A stretch of 64,000 nt of DNA from JAWXTK01 sp044433645 (GCA_044433645.1 JAWXTK010000001.1:1-64000), one strand, 5' to 3'; shown: positions 1 to 9,076, counted from the stretch's first letter. Numbers and translations: made by a program. Notes: generated from the sequence alone by a model not told the origin.

Positions 1-16
1 CCTATAGTAAAAAAAA

Positions 17-50
17 TCATTTTGGTTCATTTTGGTTCATTTTGGTTCAT
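17..50. repeat. Short tandem repeat, 10-bp unit
   Basis: The 10-mer tcattttggt occurs three times head to tail, followed by a partial fourth copy (tcat). It lies just beyond the fabI terminator. There is no gene between position 1 and fabI. No function is apparent; slippage between copies would be expected. Confidence 0.8.
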
Positions 51-67
51 AAAATAACACAAAAAGT

Positions 68-102
68 AAAAAAAAAGCGACCAGGCCATAAAACCCAGTC
101 GC
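68..102 (-). terminator. Rho-independent terminator of fabI
   Basis: On the minus strand a 9-bp stem including two G-U pairs (gcgactggg with cctggtcgc, 77-102) is followed by a run of T (68-76). It lies 35 bases beyond the fabI stop codon. Confidence 0.75.
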
Positions 103-136
103 GATAACAGCGTGAAAATATTTCTAATAAAAAAGC

Positions 137-964
137 CTATTCTTGTTCTAGACCTTTATTATAAATAGCCATAGCTTTTTCGCTCATACCCATGCTCATA
201 AAACCACCATCGTGATAAAGATTTTGCATAGTCACCTTACGAGTGAAATCCGAGAATAAAGTCAACACATAGTTTGCACAGTCCTCAGCCGTAGCATTAC
301 CCAAAGGAGAAATATCCTCAGCAAAACCCAACAAACCACCCAAACCCGAAACGCCACTACCAGCAGTAGTTGGTGTTGGTGATTGAGATATTGTGTTCAC
401 ACGAACTTTACGGTCACGGCCATACACATAACCAAAGCTACGAGCTATGCTCTCTAAAAGTGCCTTGGCATCAGCCATATCGTTATAGCCACACATAGTG
501 CGTTGAGCAGCCATGTAAGTCAAAGCCACAATAGAGCCCCACTCAGCCATAGCGTCTTTTTTACGCAACACTTGCATAAGTTTGTGGAACGAAACAGCCG
601 AGATATCTAGTGTTTTTGAAAAATAATCATAATTAAGGTCGTCATAAGCTTTGCCCTTACGAACATTAGGCGACATACCTATTGAGTGAAGAACAAAGTC
701 AAATTTTCCTCCAAAGTGTTCCATAGATTTATCTACTAGTGTTTCCAAATCTGCTACCGAAGTTGCATCAGCTGCAATCACTTCTGCGCCACATTCTTTA
801 GCCAAGTCAGCGATAGTTCCCATACGTATAGATACTGCAGTGTTAGTTAAAACTATTTCAGCACCTTCTTCAACGGCTTTTTGGGCAACTTTCCATGCGA
901 TAGATTGCTCGTTAAGAGCTCCAAAAATAAGCCCTTTTTTTCCTTTCAATAAATTTGTTGACAT
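137..964 (-). CDS. fabI: Enoyl-[acyl-carrier-protein] reductase (FabI)
   Basis: This cytoplasmic short-chain dehydrogenase reduces enoyl-ACP to acyl-ACP, the last step of each fatty acid elongation round. The 275 residues match the family length. The N-terminal nucleotide-binding segment has the FabI-type spacing (GLIFGALNEQSIAWKVAQ). The active-site Tyr150, Tyr160 and Lys167 form the Y-x9-Y-x6-K pattern typical of FabI rather than FabG. The chosen ATG lies about 25 bases downstream of a consensus Bacteroidetes promoter, and a terminator follows the gene, so it appears monocistronic. Confidence 0.96.
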   Translation of the reverse strand: MSTNLLKGKKGLIFGALNEQSIAWKVAQKAVEEGAEIVLTNTAVSIRMGTIADLAKECGAEVIAADATSVADLETLVDKSMEHFGGKFDFVLHSIGMSPNVRKGKAYDDLNYDYFSKTLDISAVSFHKLMQVLRKKDAMAEWGSIVALTYMAAQRTMCGYNDMADAKALLESIARSFGYVYGRDRKVRVNTISQSPTPTTAGSGVSGLGGLLGFAEDISPLGNATAEDCANYVLTLFSDFTRKVTMQNLYHDGGFMSMGMSEKAMAIYNKGLEQE

Positions 965-988
965 AATTGTGTATTTTTTTTAATCGTA

Positions 989-1018
989 CAAATGTAATTA
1001 AATTTATTGAAACTCCAA
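989..1018 (-). promoter_or_regulatory. Promoter of fabI
   Basis: On the minus strand TTG (1016-1018), 19 bases, then TACATTTG (989-996). This fits the Bacteroidetes consensus TTTG-N19-TAnnTTTG. The spacing is exact and the site sits just upstream of the fabI start. Confidence 0.75.
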
Positions 1019-1135
1019 TTTTTAAATTCACAACAAAAAGATTTATTTGTTAAATATATAGGTATTTTCTGGTAATTTGATAATTTAACACTATCTTTGT
1101 GGGAATTTAACTAGTTTAATTTAATTGGAATTAAC

Positions 1136-2173
1136 ATGTACAAAAGCATAATTCGCCCTATATTCTTTAAATTTGCACCCGAGAGAATACACCACATAAC
1201 TATGTTTTTTCTCAAGGTTTCTAAATACATACCTGGTGCTCAGGGGTTAATGAGATATTTCTGCACAGACAAATCCAAAGAACTAGAACGAGAAGTGTTT
1301 GGCATAAAATTCTCTAATCCCATAGGTCTAGCTGCTGGCTGCGACAAAAACGCTGAGGTGTATGAGCAAATGGGCAACCTAGGTTTTGGTTTTGTAGAAA
1401 TCGGCACCGTTACACCCAAGGCACAAGGAGGAAATCCTAAGCCGAGACTCTTTCGCCTGCCTCAAGATAAGGCCATAATCAACCGTATGGGTTTCAATAA
1501 CTTAGGTTACGAGAACGCACTAAAAAATCTAAAAAAACGCAAAAATAAAAAGTTAATCATAGGTGGTAACCTTGGCAAAAACACGCTTACACCTAATGCT
1601 GATGCAGCAGGCGATTACCTTAAACTTTTTCGCACACTTTACGATTATGTAGACTATTTTGTCATTAATATTTCGTGCCCTAACATTGCAAAACTTGGCG
1701 AGCTAAACTCTAAAGAAGGCATCAAGGAGATACTAAATCCCCTGCTAGATTTTCGTCGTGGACAGAGCGAATACCGTCCTGTACTACTAAAAATCTCACC
1801 AGATTTAACCCTCACACAAATAGACGAAACCATAGAAGTTTTGCACGAAAGTATGTTGGACGGAATAGTTGCCACCAACACCACAACCTCGCGCGAGAAT
1901 CTAAAAACACCTACCAAGGTGATAAATAAAATAGAAAACGGAGGTCTTTCGGGCGCACCTTTAACCGAGCGTTCGATAGAAATGGTTAGATACATTCACA
2001 AAAAAACCGAAGGTCGCTACCCTATCATAGGCGTTGGAGGAATCTCAACTCCCGAGCAAGCCAAACGCATGCTAGATGCAGGTGCATCGCTTGTTGAAGT
2101 ATTCACAGGCTTTATCTACGAAGGTCCTATGATGGTCAAAAGAATATGTAAACACCTTAAAAACAACCAATAA
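1136..2173 (+). CDS. pyrD: Dihydroorotate dehydrogenase (quinone), class 2
   Basis: The enzyme oxidises dihydroorotate to orotate in pyrimidine synthesis and passes electrons to membrane quinone. The 345 residues include the N-terminal extension of class 2 enzymes (MYKSIIRPIFFKFAPERIHH), which associates with the membrane. The FMN barrel follows with FSNPIGLAAGCDKNAE, the catalytic serine at Ser180 (NISCPN) and the C-terminal phosphate loop IIGVGGISTPEQA. A -7 element TATCTTTG lies at 1092-1099, though I find no well-spaced -33 partner. It is the first gene of a probable operon with the glycine-decarboxylase-like gene, which starts 5 bases after its stop. Confidence 0.96.
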   Translation: MYKSIIRPIFFKFAPERIHHITMFFLKVSKYIPGAQGLMRYFCTDKSKELEREVFGIKFSNPIGLAAGCDKNAEVYEQMGNLGFGFVEIGTVTPKAQGGNPKPRLFRLPQDKAIINRMGFNNLGYENALKNLKKRKNKKLIIGGNLGKNTLTPNADAAGDYLKLFRTLYDYVDYFVINISCPNIAKLGELNSKEGIKEILNPLLDFRRGQSEYRPVLLKISPDLTLTQIDETIEVLHESMLDGIVATNTTTSRENLKTPTKVINKIENGGLSGAPLTERSIEMVRYIHKKTEGRYPIIGVGGISTPEQAKRMLDAGASLVEVFTGFIYEGPMMVKRICKHLKNNQ

Positions 2174-2178
2174 ACACA

Positions 2179-4230
2179 ATGACACTAGATAGCTACGAAA
2201 ACTCGCTAATTTCACTCAGCGAGAAAGAGTTGCAAAGCATGCTCCAAGAAAAAGGGCTAGCTTCTGCCACTGCACTCACGCCTAGTGGCATACGATTAAA
2301 AAAGGCCTTAGAGCTACCTAAACAGTCTCTCAGTGGCCAAGAATACCAGACTCACATCAGCGACTTAGCCTACCAAAACAAGGTTTTTCGCTCTTTCATA
2401 GGCATGGGTTACTATAAAACACAGTGCCCTGAATTATTATGGCGCGCGATTTACCAAAATCCTTTTGCGTTTAAAGCAGAGGTGAGCGAGATTTTCTCTC
2501 TTATGATAAAATCCCTGACTCTCTTTAGCAATAGTTACAGATTATCAAGCTCTAGCGAGGCTCTTTATTTTGCGTTAGAGAACATGATAAGTAGCCGCAA
2601 AGACGAAAGGTGTAACACACTTTTTGTAGACCAAAATATTTTCCCTCAGCACCTAGACCTCCTGCTTACTTTTTGTGAAGGATTAGGCCTAGATTTAGTG
2701 CAGGATGATTTTAGCTGTTACGAATTTTCGGGCGCAGAATTTGGCGCAATCATGCAATACCCAGCACTCTCGGGCGAGATAAACGATTACTCTGATTTTT
2801 GCTCTAGAGCACATGATAGCAATGCGAAAGTTACGTGTATAAGCAATTTAATGGCACTTAGCGTGCTTCGTTCGCCTAAAGATTGGGGCGCAGATTTTTG
2901 CCTTGGCGAGTGCCAACAGTTTGGTCTACCCATGGCATTTGCAGGCGCAAACGTAGCATTTTTAGCCTCAGACAACGAACTAAAAATTACAGAAAGCGAC
3001 TATAACCCCATGGCCACGCTAGCTAGTTTCTTTGCCGTATATCATGGCAGCAAGGGAGTAAAAAACTTAGCCGAGAGGATTAATATTCAGTGCTCAAAAC
3101 TTTATCAAGCACTCAAGGGTTTGGGCGCAGAGATTGCAACCACTAATTTCTTTGACACACTAGAAGTCAATATAGACACGGCCGTAGTGAGCCTAAGCGC
3201 ACTAGAGCGCAACATCAACTTTTATTACGCTGATTCTCAAAGAGTTATCCTCAGCGTAGATGAATGCACTTTAGACGAAGAAATTTATACAATAGTTGAA
3301 ATTTTTGCTGAGGCTCTGGGCAAAAAAGCCCCAAAAGCAATCAAAGCAATCAAGAAAACAAGCATAAAAGAAAACCTATTAAGAAAGGACGAAATTCTCA
3401 CTCACGAGATTTTTAATAAATACACCAAAGAGCAAGACCTAATAAGATACATCAAAAGCCTAGAGAGCCAAGATATAAACATAGCCTGCATAGAGGCCAC
3501 CAAGGCACTTAATATGCGAGAAGTAGTTGATATTCACCCTTTTGCGCCCGAAAACCAAATGGACGGGATGCTAGATATTTTGGATAATCTCAGCATACAT
3601 CTAGCCACAATAAGTGGTCTGGATGCTACTTCGCTCCAGGCCAACAGCTTTGAGCAAGGTGAGTTTTCGGCCATGCTAACCGTGAAGGCCTACTATCAAG
3701 CCCGAGGGCAGTTTTATCGCAATCTAGTGTTATGCAAAGAAGGATACAACAGTGAAAACATACTAAAATCAGGCCTAAAAGTAGAATATTATAGCGATGA
3801 TTTAGAGCAAAAAGTAGAGCAATACTCAGGCGAATTAGCCCTAGTTATAGCAGATTTTGACGATAATATTAACCTTCGCAACATAGTTGAGTTAGCTCAC
3901 AGTGGAGGCGCGCAGGCATACATATACACTAAAAACATGGATAAACTCGTTGGTTTAACTAATGCAGGTTACTTAGGCGCTGATATCACATGCTTTAATT
4001 TTTCCCGTAGCCGTGGTGTTGTGTGCGTTGCATCTCATTTAACTGACTTTCTGCCAACACATTGCATAGTTGAGTGTGGAGGCCAACGAGGTATCACAGC
4101 CGTTAACTCTTCGGCCTATGGCGATGTATTAGGCCACATTACAAGCTACGGCTACATAATGCTAATGGGCGAGAAAAACTTAAAAAGCGAGGCAATTTGC
4201 AAAAACTTAATTGAATACAAAACAAGATAA
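2179..4230 (+). CDS. Degenerate glycine decarboxylase (GcvP) homologue, probable pseudoenzyme
   Basis: Homology to the glycine cleavage P-protein is clear in patches: GMGYYKTQCPELLWRAI, WGADFCLGECQQFGLPMAFAG, DIHPFAPENQMDGML and LQANSFEQGEFSAML. The catalytic features are gone. The PLP-lysine motif (usually HLNLHKTF) reads CFNFSRSRG, placing Arg610 where Lys should be, and the glycine-rich loop after it is deleted. The GSCTMKLN motif is replaced by CIEATKALN, and SSAHGTNPASA by KEGYNSENILKSG. The protein has 683 residues against about 950 in the family and ends before the C-terminal domain. The frame is open throughout, so this is a maintained protein rather than a frameshifted remnant. It sits between pyrD and an FKBP gene on the same strand. 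Its function is unknown; a regulatory or structural role is inference. Confidence 0.85.
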   Translation: MTLDSYENSLISLSEKELQSMLQEKGLASATALTPSGIRLKKALELPKQSLSGQEYQTHISDLAYQNKVFRSFIGMGYYKTQCPELLWRAIYQNPFAFKAEVSEIFSLMIKSLTLFSNSYRLSSSSEALYFALENMISSRKDERCNTLFVDQNIFPQHLDLLLTFCEGLGLDLVQDDFSCYEFSGAEFGAIMQYPALSGEINDYSDFCSRAHDSNAKVTCISNLMALSVLRSPKDWGADFCLGECQQFGLPMAFAGANVAFLASDNELKITESDYNPMATLASFFAVYHGSKGVKNLAERINIQCSKLYQALKGLGAEIATTNFFDTLEVNIDTAVVSLSALERNINFYYADSQRVILSVDECTLDEEIYTIVEIFAEALGKKAPKAIKAIKKTSIKENLLRKDEILTHEIFNKYTKEQDLIRYIKSLESQDINIACIEATKALNMREVVDIHPFAPENQMDGMLDILDNLSIHLATISGLDATSLQANSFEQGEFSAMLTVKAYYQARGQFYRNLVLCKEGYNSENILKSGLKVEYYSDDLEQKVEQYSGELALVIADFDDNINLRNIVELAHSGGAQAYIYTKNMDKLVGLTNAGYLGADITCFNFSRSRGVVCVASHLTDFLPTHCIVECGGQRGITAVNSSAYGDVLGHITSYGYIMLMGEKNLKSEAICKNLIEYKTR

Positions 4231-4264
4231 ATATTTTATAAACAAACAAAAGAAAAAGAAGATT

Positions 4265-4828
4265 ATGAAAATCGCAGAAAAAACATTCGTATCTCTAGCA
4301 TACGAACTTACAGTGGACGGACAAGTAGCAGACAAAGCAGGTGCAGATCAGCCTCTTTCTTTCCCTTTCGGCATGGGTTATTTGTTGCCAGAATTTGAGA
4401 AAAACATCCTAGGTCTTGAAGTAGGTGGTAAAGTTGAATTTACACTTTCAGCCGAAAATGGTTATGGCGAAGTTAACCCTGAGGCAGTAGTTGAGCTTGA
4501 CAAAGCTATCTTTATGATAGACGGCAAAATCGAAGAAGGTATCCTAGATTTAGGCACTCAACTTCCTATGAGCGACAACCAAGGCAACAGAATGGTAGGC
4601 ACAGTCAAAGCAGTTAGCGACGACAAAGTAACCATGGACTTCAACCACCCAATGGCAGGCAAAACTCTTAACTTTGCAGTAGAAGTACTAGAAGTACGCG
4701 ACGTAACTCCAGCAGACCTAATGCCTCAAGGAGGTGGCTGTGGTGGCAGCTGTGGTGGTGGCTGTGGCGACGACGATTGCGGATGCGATAGTAAAGAAGG
4801 CGAAGGCTGTTCATGTGGCTGCAACTAA
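4265..4828 (+). CDS. SlyD-like FKBP peptidyl-prolyl isomerase with Cys-rich metal tail
   Basis: The 187-residue protein has an FKBP fold interrupted by an insert-in-flap domain, the SlyD arrangement, which acts as prolyl isomerase and chaperone. Visible blocks are LSFPFGMGYLLPEFEKNI, GLEVGGKVEFTLSAENGYGE and VDFNHP-type DFNHPMAGKTLNF. The last 35 residues are rich in Gly and Cys (GGGCGGSCGGGCGDDDCGC), like the nickel- or zinc-binding SlyD tail but with Cys instead of mostly His. I use the ATG at 4265 because residues encoded further upstream are low-complexity, overlap the preceding gene and are not FKBP-like. It is the last gene before a strong terminator. Confidence 0.9.
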   Translation: MKIAEKTFVSLAYELTVDGQVADKAGADQPLSFPFGMGYLLPEFEKNILGLEVGGKVEFTLSAENGYGEVNPEAVVELDKAIFMIDGKIEEGILDLGTQLPMSDNQGNRMVGTVKAVSDDKVTMDFNHPMAGKTLNFAVEVLEVRDVTPADLMPQGGGCGGSCGGGCGDDDCGCDSKEGEGCSCGCN

Positions 4829-4850
4829 ACCAAGCAAACCAAAACAAAAA

Positions 4851-4885
4851 ACGAGCAATTAATATTTAATTGCTCGTTTTTTTTT
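4851..4885 (+). terminator. Rho-independent terminator of the pyrD operon
   Basis: A perfect 11-bp stem (acgagcaatta with taattgctcgt, 4851-4877) is followed by eight T. It lies 22 bases after the slyD-like stop codon. Confidence 0.9.
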
Positions 4886-4954
4886 GCCGTTTTATTTCCT
4901 ATTTAATATTTTTTTGTTAGCTTTGTATGAGTAAGTTAATTACAAACTAAGCTA

Positions 4955-5584
4955 ATGATAACCACATTAATCATAATAGGAGCCTACCTTTTGGGCTCTA
5001 TTCCAACAGCAGTATGGATAGGTAAAGCGTTCTATAACACCGACATACGCGAGCATGGAAGTAAAAATGCTGGGGCTACAAATACACTCAGAGTACTGGG
5101 GCTTAAGGCCGCATTACCTGTCTTTATTATAGATATTCTAAAAGGGTTTGCAGCCGTAAAACTTGCACTTTTAGCTCCCTACGCCCCTGGCAGCGACCAA
5201 ATCTTAAATCTTCAAATCTTACTTGTTGTTATAGCAATTTTAGGACATATTTTCCCCATCTTTGCAAGCTTCAAAGGAGGCAAAGGTGTAGCAACACTGG
5301 CTGGATCTGTTATGGCTATCTTCCCTATCGAAGTTGGGATATGCTTATTTATTTTCTTTCTTATGATAGCGATAACTAAGTATGTGTCAGTAAGTTCCAT
5401 TATCGCAGGCAGTAGTTTCCCTGTGATGACAATTTTTATTTTAAAAGAAACTCATCTGCCACTAATTATTTTTAGTTGCATCATCCCCGTAATGCTAATT
5501 ATTACTCACCGTAAAAACATAAAACGCCTAATTAAGGGCGAAGAATCTAAAACTTACCTATTTAAACGTAAAAGAAAATGTTAG
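4955..5584 (+). CDS. plsY: Acyl-phosphate:glycerol-3-phosphate acyltransferase
   Basis: This integral membrane enzyme acylates position 1 of glycerol-3-phosphate with acyl-phosphate, starting phospholipid synthesis. The 209-residue protein has about five hydrophobic segments and the family motifs GSIPTAVWIGK, HGSKNAGATNTLRVLG and the glycine-rich loop FKGGKGVAT. TAGCTTTG at 4918-4925 is a good -7 element just upstream. The stop codon overlaps the start of the following acyl-CoA ligase gene by 7 bases, implying translational coupling of two lipid genes. Confidence 0.95.
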   Translation: MITTLIIIGAYLLGSIPTAVWIGKAFYNTDIREHGSKNAGATNTLRVLGLKAALPVFIIDILKGFAAVKLALLAPYAPGSDQILNLQILLVVIAILGHIFPIFASFKGGKGVATLAGSVMAIFPIEVGICLFIFFLMIAITKYVSVSSIIAGSSFPVMTIFILKETHLPLIIFSCIIPVMLIITHRKNIKRLIKGEESKTYLFKRKRKC

Positions 5585-7239
5585 AAGAAAACCTTTTGAA
5601 GATATACGAGAAGAGTTTTAGGGAAAATTCAACTCTTCCTGCGCTTAGTGACTATTTCAAAAATGAAACATTCACTTTCATGGATTTAGCTAAAGAAATT
5701 GCTAAACTACACCTACTATTCAAAGAATGTAGAATCAAACAAGGTGACAAAATTGCACTTATAGGTCGTAACAACCCACGCTGGTGTATAACCTACATTG
5801 CTACAATCACTTACGGTGCTGTCATAGTACCCATACTTCAAGATTTCAATGCCAATGATATCCACCATATCATCAACCACTCAGAGTCTAAACTACTGTT
5901 TGTGGGCGATCTAATGTGGGATGAAATCGACACTGTACAAATAGAAGATATCAAGGCAGCATTCTCGCTAACAGATTTTAAATGTATCTACGAGAAACGT
6001 GGCAAAAAATGCATAAAATTCCAATCTGATATCAACAAGGAAATAAAAAAAGTATACAAAAACGGTTTTAGAGTCTCTGATATCTCTTACCCAGAAATAG
6101 ACAACTCTAAAACAGCCCTACTTAACTACACCTCAGGAACAACAGGTTTCAGCAAGGGTGTAATGCTGAGCATCAACAACTTAACAGCTAACGTATGCTT
6201 TGGTATTTTAAACAAAGTTCACTATCCTGGTAGCCGTACTTTGTCTTTCTTGCCTTTGGCTCACGCTTATGGATGCGCATTTGATATGTTGCTGCCACTT
6301 GCTACCGGTTCACACATCACCCTTCTTGGTAAGATGCCTTCACCTAAGATATTAATGGAGGCTATGACCAAGGTTCAGCCTACGCTAATTTGCTGTGTGC
6401 CACTTATTTTAGAGAAGATTTATCGCAAGATGATACAACCTCAGCTGAATAAATCTCTAATGAAAATGGTCTTAAAAGTACCACTTTTAGACACTCAAAT
6501 CTACAACTCAATTCGCAAAAAACTAACAGATGCCTTTGGAGGATCAGTAGAGCAACTTATCATAGGTGGGGCTGCTATTAATCCCGAGGTTGAAGAATTT
6601 TTGATGAAGATAAAATTCCCAATAACAGTAGGTTACGGCATGACAGAATGTGCGCCACTTATTAGTTATTCTAATTGGAAAGAATACAAACCAGCCTCTG
6701 TGGGTAAAATCATGGATGGTTTCATGGAGGTTAGAATAGACTCTGAGGATGGCGAGAAAATAGCCGGAGAAATCCAAGTTAAGGGCGAGAACGTGATGCA
6801 AGGTTACTACAAAAATCAAGCTATCACCGAGGAGGTTATAGACCCAGACGGCTGGATGCACACGGGCGACATAGGAACAGTTGATCCCGACGGCACTATT
6901 TACATCAAGGGACGTTGCAAAACCATGCTATTAGGCGCTAGTGGCCAGAATATCTACCCTGAGGAGATTGAGGCTAAGCTAAACAATCTTCACTGCGTTA
7001 TGGAATCATTGATTTTGGAGAAAGACGGTAAGATTATAGCGCTTGCAGTGCCTGATTACGAGCAGGCCGACACCGAGGAAATACCTCACAGCGAGCTAGA
7101 TAAAGTCATGCAGGAGAACTTAAAAGTATTAAATACTCTGGTTGCGCCTTATGAGAGAGTGAATAGCATACAACTCTACCCTAACGAGTTTGAGAAAACG
7201 CCGAAAAGGAGCATAAAACGTTACCTTTATACAGTATAG
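5578..7239 (+). CDS. Long-chain fatty acid--CoA ligase (AMP-forming)
   Basis: An ANL-superfamily adenylating enzyme of 553 residues, expected to activate fatty acids with ATP and then form the CoA thioester. Visible motifs are the phosphate loop TSGTTGFSKGVML, the A5 motif GYGMTECAPLIS, GWMHTGDIG and the C-terminal hinge region KGRCKTMLLGASGQNIYPEE. There is no signal peptide. It overlaps plsY by 7 bases, so it may supply or recycle acyl chains for phospholipid synthesis. Substrate chain length cannot be read from the sequence, and an acyl-ACP synthetase role is possible. Confidence 0.88.
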   Translation: MLEENLLKIYEKSFRENSTLPALSDYFKNETFTFMDLAKEIAKLHLLFKECRIKQGDKIALIGRNNPRWCITYIATITYGAVIVPILQDFNANDIHHIINHSESKLLFVGDLMWDEIDTVQIEDIKAAFSLTDFKCIYEKRGKKCIKFQSDINKEIKKVYKNGFRVSDISYPEIDNSKTALLNYTSGTTGFSKGVMLSINNLTANVCFGILNKVHYPGSRTLSFLPLAHAYGCAFDMLLPLATGSHITLLGKMPSPKILMEAMTKVQPTLICCVPLILEKIYRKMIQPQLNKSLMKMVLKVPLLDTQIYNSIRKKLTDAFGGSVEQLIIGGAAINPEVEEFLMKIKFPITVGYGMTECAPLISYSNWKEYKPASVGKIMDGFMEVRIDSEDGEKIAGEIQVKGENVMQGYYKNQAITEEVIDPDGWMHTGDIGTVDPDGTIYIKGRCKTMLLGASGQNIYPEEIEAKLNNLHCVMESLILEKDGKIIALAVPDYEQADTEEIPHSELDKVMQENLKVLNTLVAPYERVNSIQLYPNEFEKTPKRSIKRYLYTV

Positions 7240-7243
7240 AAAA

Positions 7244-7274
7244 AAGGTCTCTGAGTTTTCAGAGACCTTTTTTT
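7244..7274 (+). terminator. Rho-independent terminator of plsY-ligase operon
   Basis: An 11-bp stem (aaggtctctga with tcagagacctt) around a 4-base loop is followed by T5, directly after the ligase stop codon. Confidence 0.9.
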
Positions 7275-7289
7275 ATGTGTTTTTTTAGT

Positions 7290-7601
7290 AGCCACTAGCG
7301 TGTAGGTATGACGTGCTGTGGCTATATTTATACGTTAGCGTCAATAATTCATAACTCACAATTTATAATTTAGATTACAAATCTTCGATTTGTGGCACTC
7401 AAAGAAAAATGCACGCATTTTTCTGTTTATGAGCTTCGTGCCCCATTGACATATTATGTGCTCACGGCGCACGGCCGGCATTAGCATGCAGCACCTAATA
7501 TTACTGACGTTAATGGAATAATAGCTCGACGCTAGTCGCGACGGCTGGCGTGCTCGCCAGTGAGCTGATGAACCACTAACGTCTCTTGAAACTAGAAACT
7601 A
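7290..7601. repeat. Modular intergenic repeat, copy A
   Basis: This fills the gap between the ligase terminator and tcdA; I see no gene in it. It contains several hairpin modules found elsewhere in the window. One is caaatcttcgatttg (7379-7393 region). Another is gaaaaatgcacgcatttttc followed by a conserved stretch (7404-7450), shared with 12249-12295. A 32-base block at 7461-7492 is the exact reverse complement of 50709-50740. A ctggcg-tgct-cgccag hairpin lies near 7555. The copy starts with ccactagcgt and ends with ccactaacgt and aaactagaaact. Confidence 0.8.
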
Positions 7602-7605
7602 ACAT

Positions 7606-8334
7606 CTACATCTCCCCTATCAAACTTCGCACAACAACACTGGCCGCAGCACAACCAAACACAGCCGGCATATAAGAAATAGTGCCCACATTAGACTTTT
7701 TATTCATCTCCTCACTGATTATCATCGCACCCTCACGCATGGGCTCAGCCGAAAAAACAACCTTAAACCCTTTTCGTATGCCCATCTTATGCAACCTCTT
7801 GCGCAACATATGAGCCAAGGGACAATGATGAGACTTGGAAATATCCGTGATTTCAACCTGCACAGGATCAGTCTTAGCACCTGCCCCCATACTACTAACC
7901 AAAGGAATTTGCCTATCCAAAGCCCCCTTAATCAAGTTAGCCTTAGGCGAAAGCGTGTCAATAGCATCAACCACAAAGTCAAATTTTGCGCTATCTAACA
8001 ACTCAAAAGTGAGCTCGTCTTTTAAGAACTTATTTACAATATTTACCTTCACACTAGGATTTATATCCCTCAGTCTATCAGAAAGAACCAGCGTTTTATC
8101 TCTACCTATAGTTGAGTTAAGAGCCACCAACTGACGATTGATATTACTAAGCGAGACCGAGTCAGCATCAACAAGGGTAATTTCGCCCACCCCAGCCCTT
8201 ATTATCATCTCGGCAGCATAAGCACCAACACCCCCAACTCCCACTACAAGCACGTGCGAGCACATCAGTTTTTCTAATTTATCTTCACCCAACAAAAGCT
8301 CTGTTCTCTCCAACCAAGCGTTACTTTTCGCCAT
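7606..8334 (-). CDS. tcdA: tRNA threonylcarbamoyladenosine dehydratase (TcdA/YgdL)
   Basis: A ThiF/E1-like ATP-dependent enzyme that cyclises t6A37 of ANN-decoding tRNAs to ct6A. The 242 residues carry the Rossmann glycine loop VVGVGGVGAYAAEM, the acidic and polar segment LVDADSVSLSNINRQ, DAIDTLSPKANLI and the family region SSMGAGAKTDP. Length and motifs fit TcdA rather than MoeB or ThiF, which have Zn-binding cysteines absent here. The start overlaps the end of the TatD-family gene by 14 bases, so the two form an operon. Confidence 0.92.
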   Translation of the reverse strand: MAKSNAWLERTELLLGEDKLEKLMCSHVLVVGVGGVGAYAAEMIIRAGVGEITLVDADSVSLSNINRQLVALNSTIGRDKTLVLSDRLRDINPSVKVNIVNKFLKDELTFELLDSAKFDFVVDAIDTLSPKANLIKGALDRQIPLVSSMGAGAKTDPVQVEITDISKSHHCPLAHMLRKRLHKMGIRKGFKVVFSAEPMREGAMIISEEMNKKSNVGTISYMPAVFGCAAASVVVRSLIGEM

Positions 8335-8953
8335 AAAAAATTGTTTTATAATTCTTAAATATTCTCTCTTTCAAAGTGTCTAAATCTATGCCTAATTTCT
8401 CACTTGCACTATCGTAAATTTGCTCTACCAAGCAGAAAGATTCATCTGTTTCTAACAATATTTTTGCCTCGGACATCTCTTTTAAAGCATTTATAGTCTT
8501 AACAGAAAATAAACTCCTATCACTCAATGAAATATAGCACCCCAACTCAACCAAAGATTTAACCATAGGTAAACTACCCGTAAAACTATGAAAAATCACA
8601 TGTTTTATATCATAAAGTTTTAGTTGAGCCAACACATCATTAAATGCTTTAACACAATGTATTACAACTGGTAAATCATACTTCTTAGCCAAAGCTAATT
8701 GACGAGTAAAAACCTCCATTTGCAGCTGCTTATCAAAATCAGCCAAAGAGTAATCTAAACCTATCTCCCCGACGGCTTTTACACCTGTCAAATCAAGAGA
8801 GGAAACATCCTCGAGTGAAGGCCTCCAAGGATGCACTCCACGAGTAAAATTCTCACATAATTCAGGCACACTCTCACCCACCTCAAGCGAGAGAAAACAG
8901 ATGATATCTTCTCTGAAATTATGTGTATGAATATCAACAAAAGGACAAGTCAT
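8321..8953 (-). CDS. TatD-family metal-dependent hydrolase, short form
   Basis: A TIM-barrel amidohydrolase of the TatD DNase family, cytoplasmic. Metal-site motifs are visible: DIHTHNF at the N terminus, GEIGLDYS, VVIHC, IFHSFTG and LLETDES. At 210 residues it is shorter than the usual 255-265. The missing length lies in the helices between motifs and at the C terminus, and the metal ligands remain. CAAATATA at 8970-8977 (minus-strand TATATTTG) is a likely -7 element. The gene overlaps tcdA downstream by 14 bases. Confidence 0.88.
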   Translation of the reverse strand: MTCPFVDIHTHNFREDIICFLSLEVGESVPELCENFTRGVHPWRPSLEDVSSLDLTGVKAVGEIGLDYSLADFDKQLQMEVFTRQLALAKKYDLPVVIHCVKAFNDVLAQLKLYDIKHVIFHSFTGSLPMVKSLVELGCYISLSDRSLFSVKTINALKEMSEAKILLETDESFCLVEQIYDSASEKLGIDLDTLKERIFKNYKTIFYGEK

Positions 8954-9076
8954 AAAATCAAATTTAATGCAAATATACTTAGATAAATTTTTGTTGAAAG
9001 TTTTTAGTGAAAAATAATTTTATTTTCGATAAAAAATTACTATCTTTGAGAGTTGAAATAACCACAAAAAAGCGCA

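Noticed and set aside
17..50. CRISPR array
   Set aside because: Repeats of 10 bases without spacers and no cas genes; a simple tandem repeat.
2179..4230. Functional glycine dehydrogenase (decarboxylating)
   Set aside because: The PLP lysine and three conserved motifs are missing and the protein is truncated, so a gcvP call would mislead.
7290..7601. A structured non-coding RNA gene specific to this gap
   Set aside because: Its hairpins recur in other gaps in both orientations, so it is better explained as a dispersed repeat.
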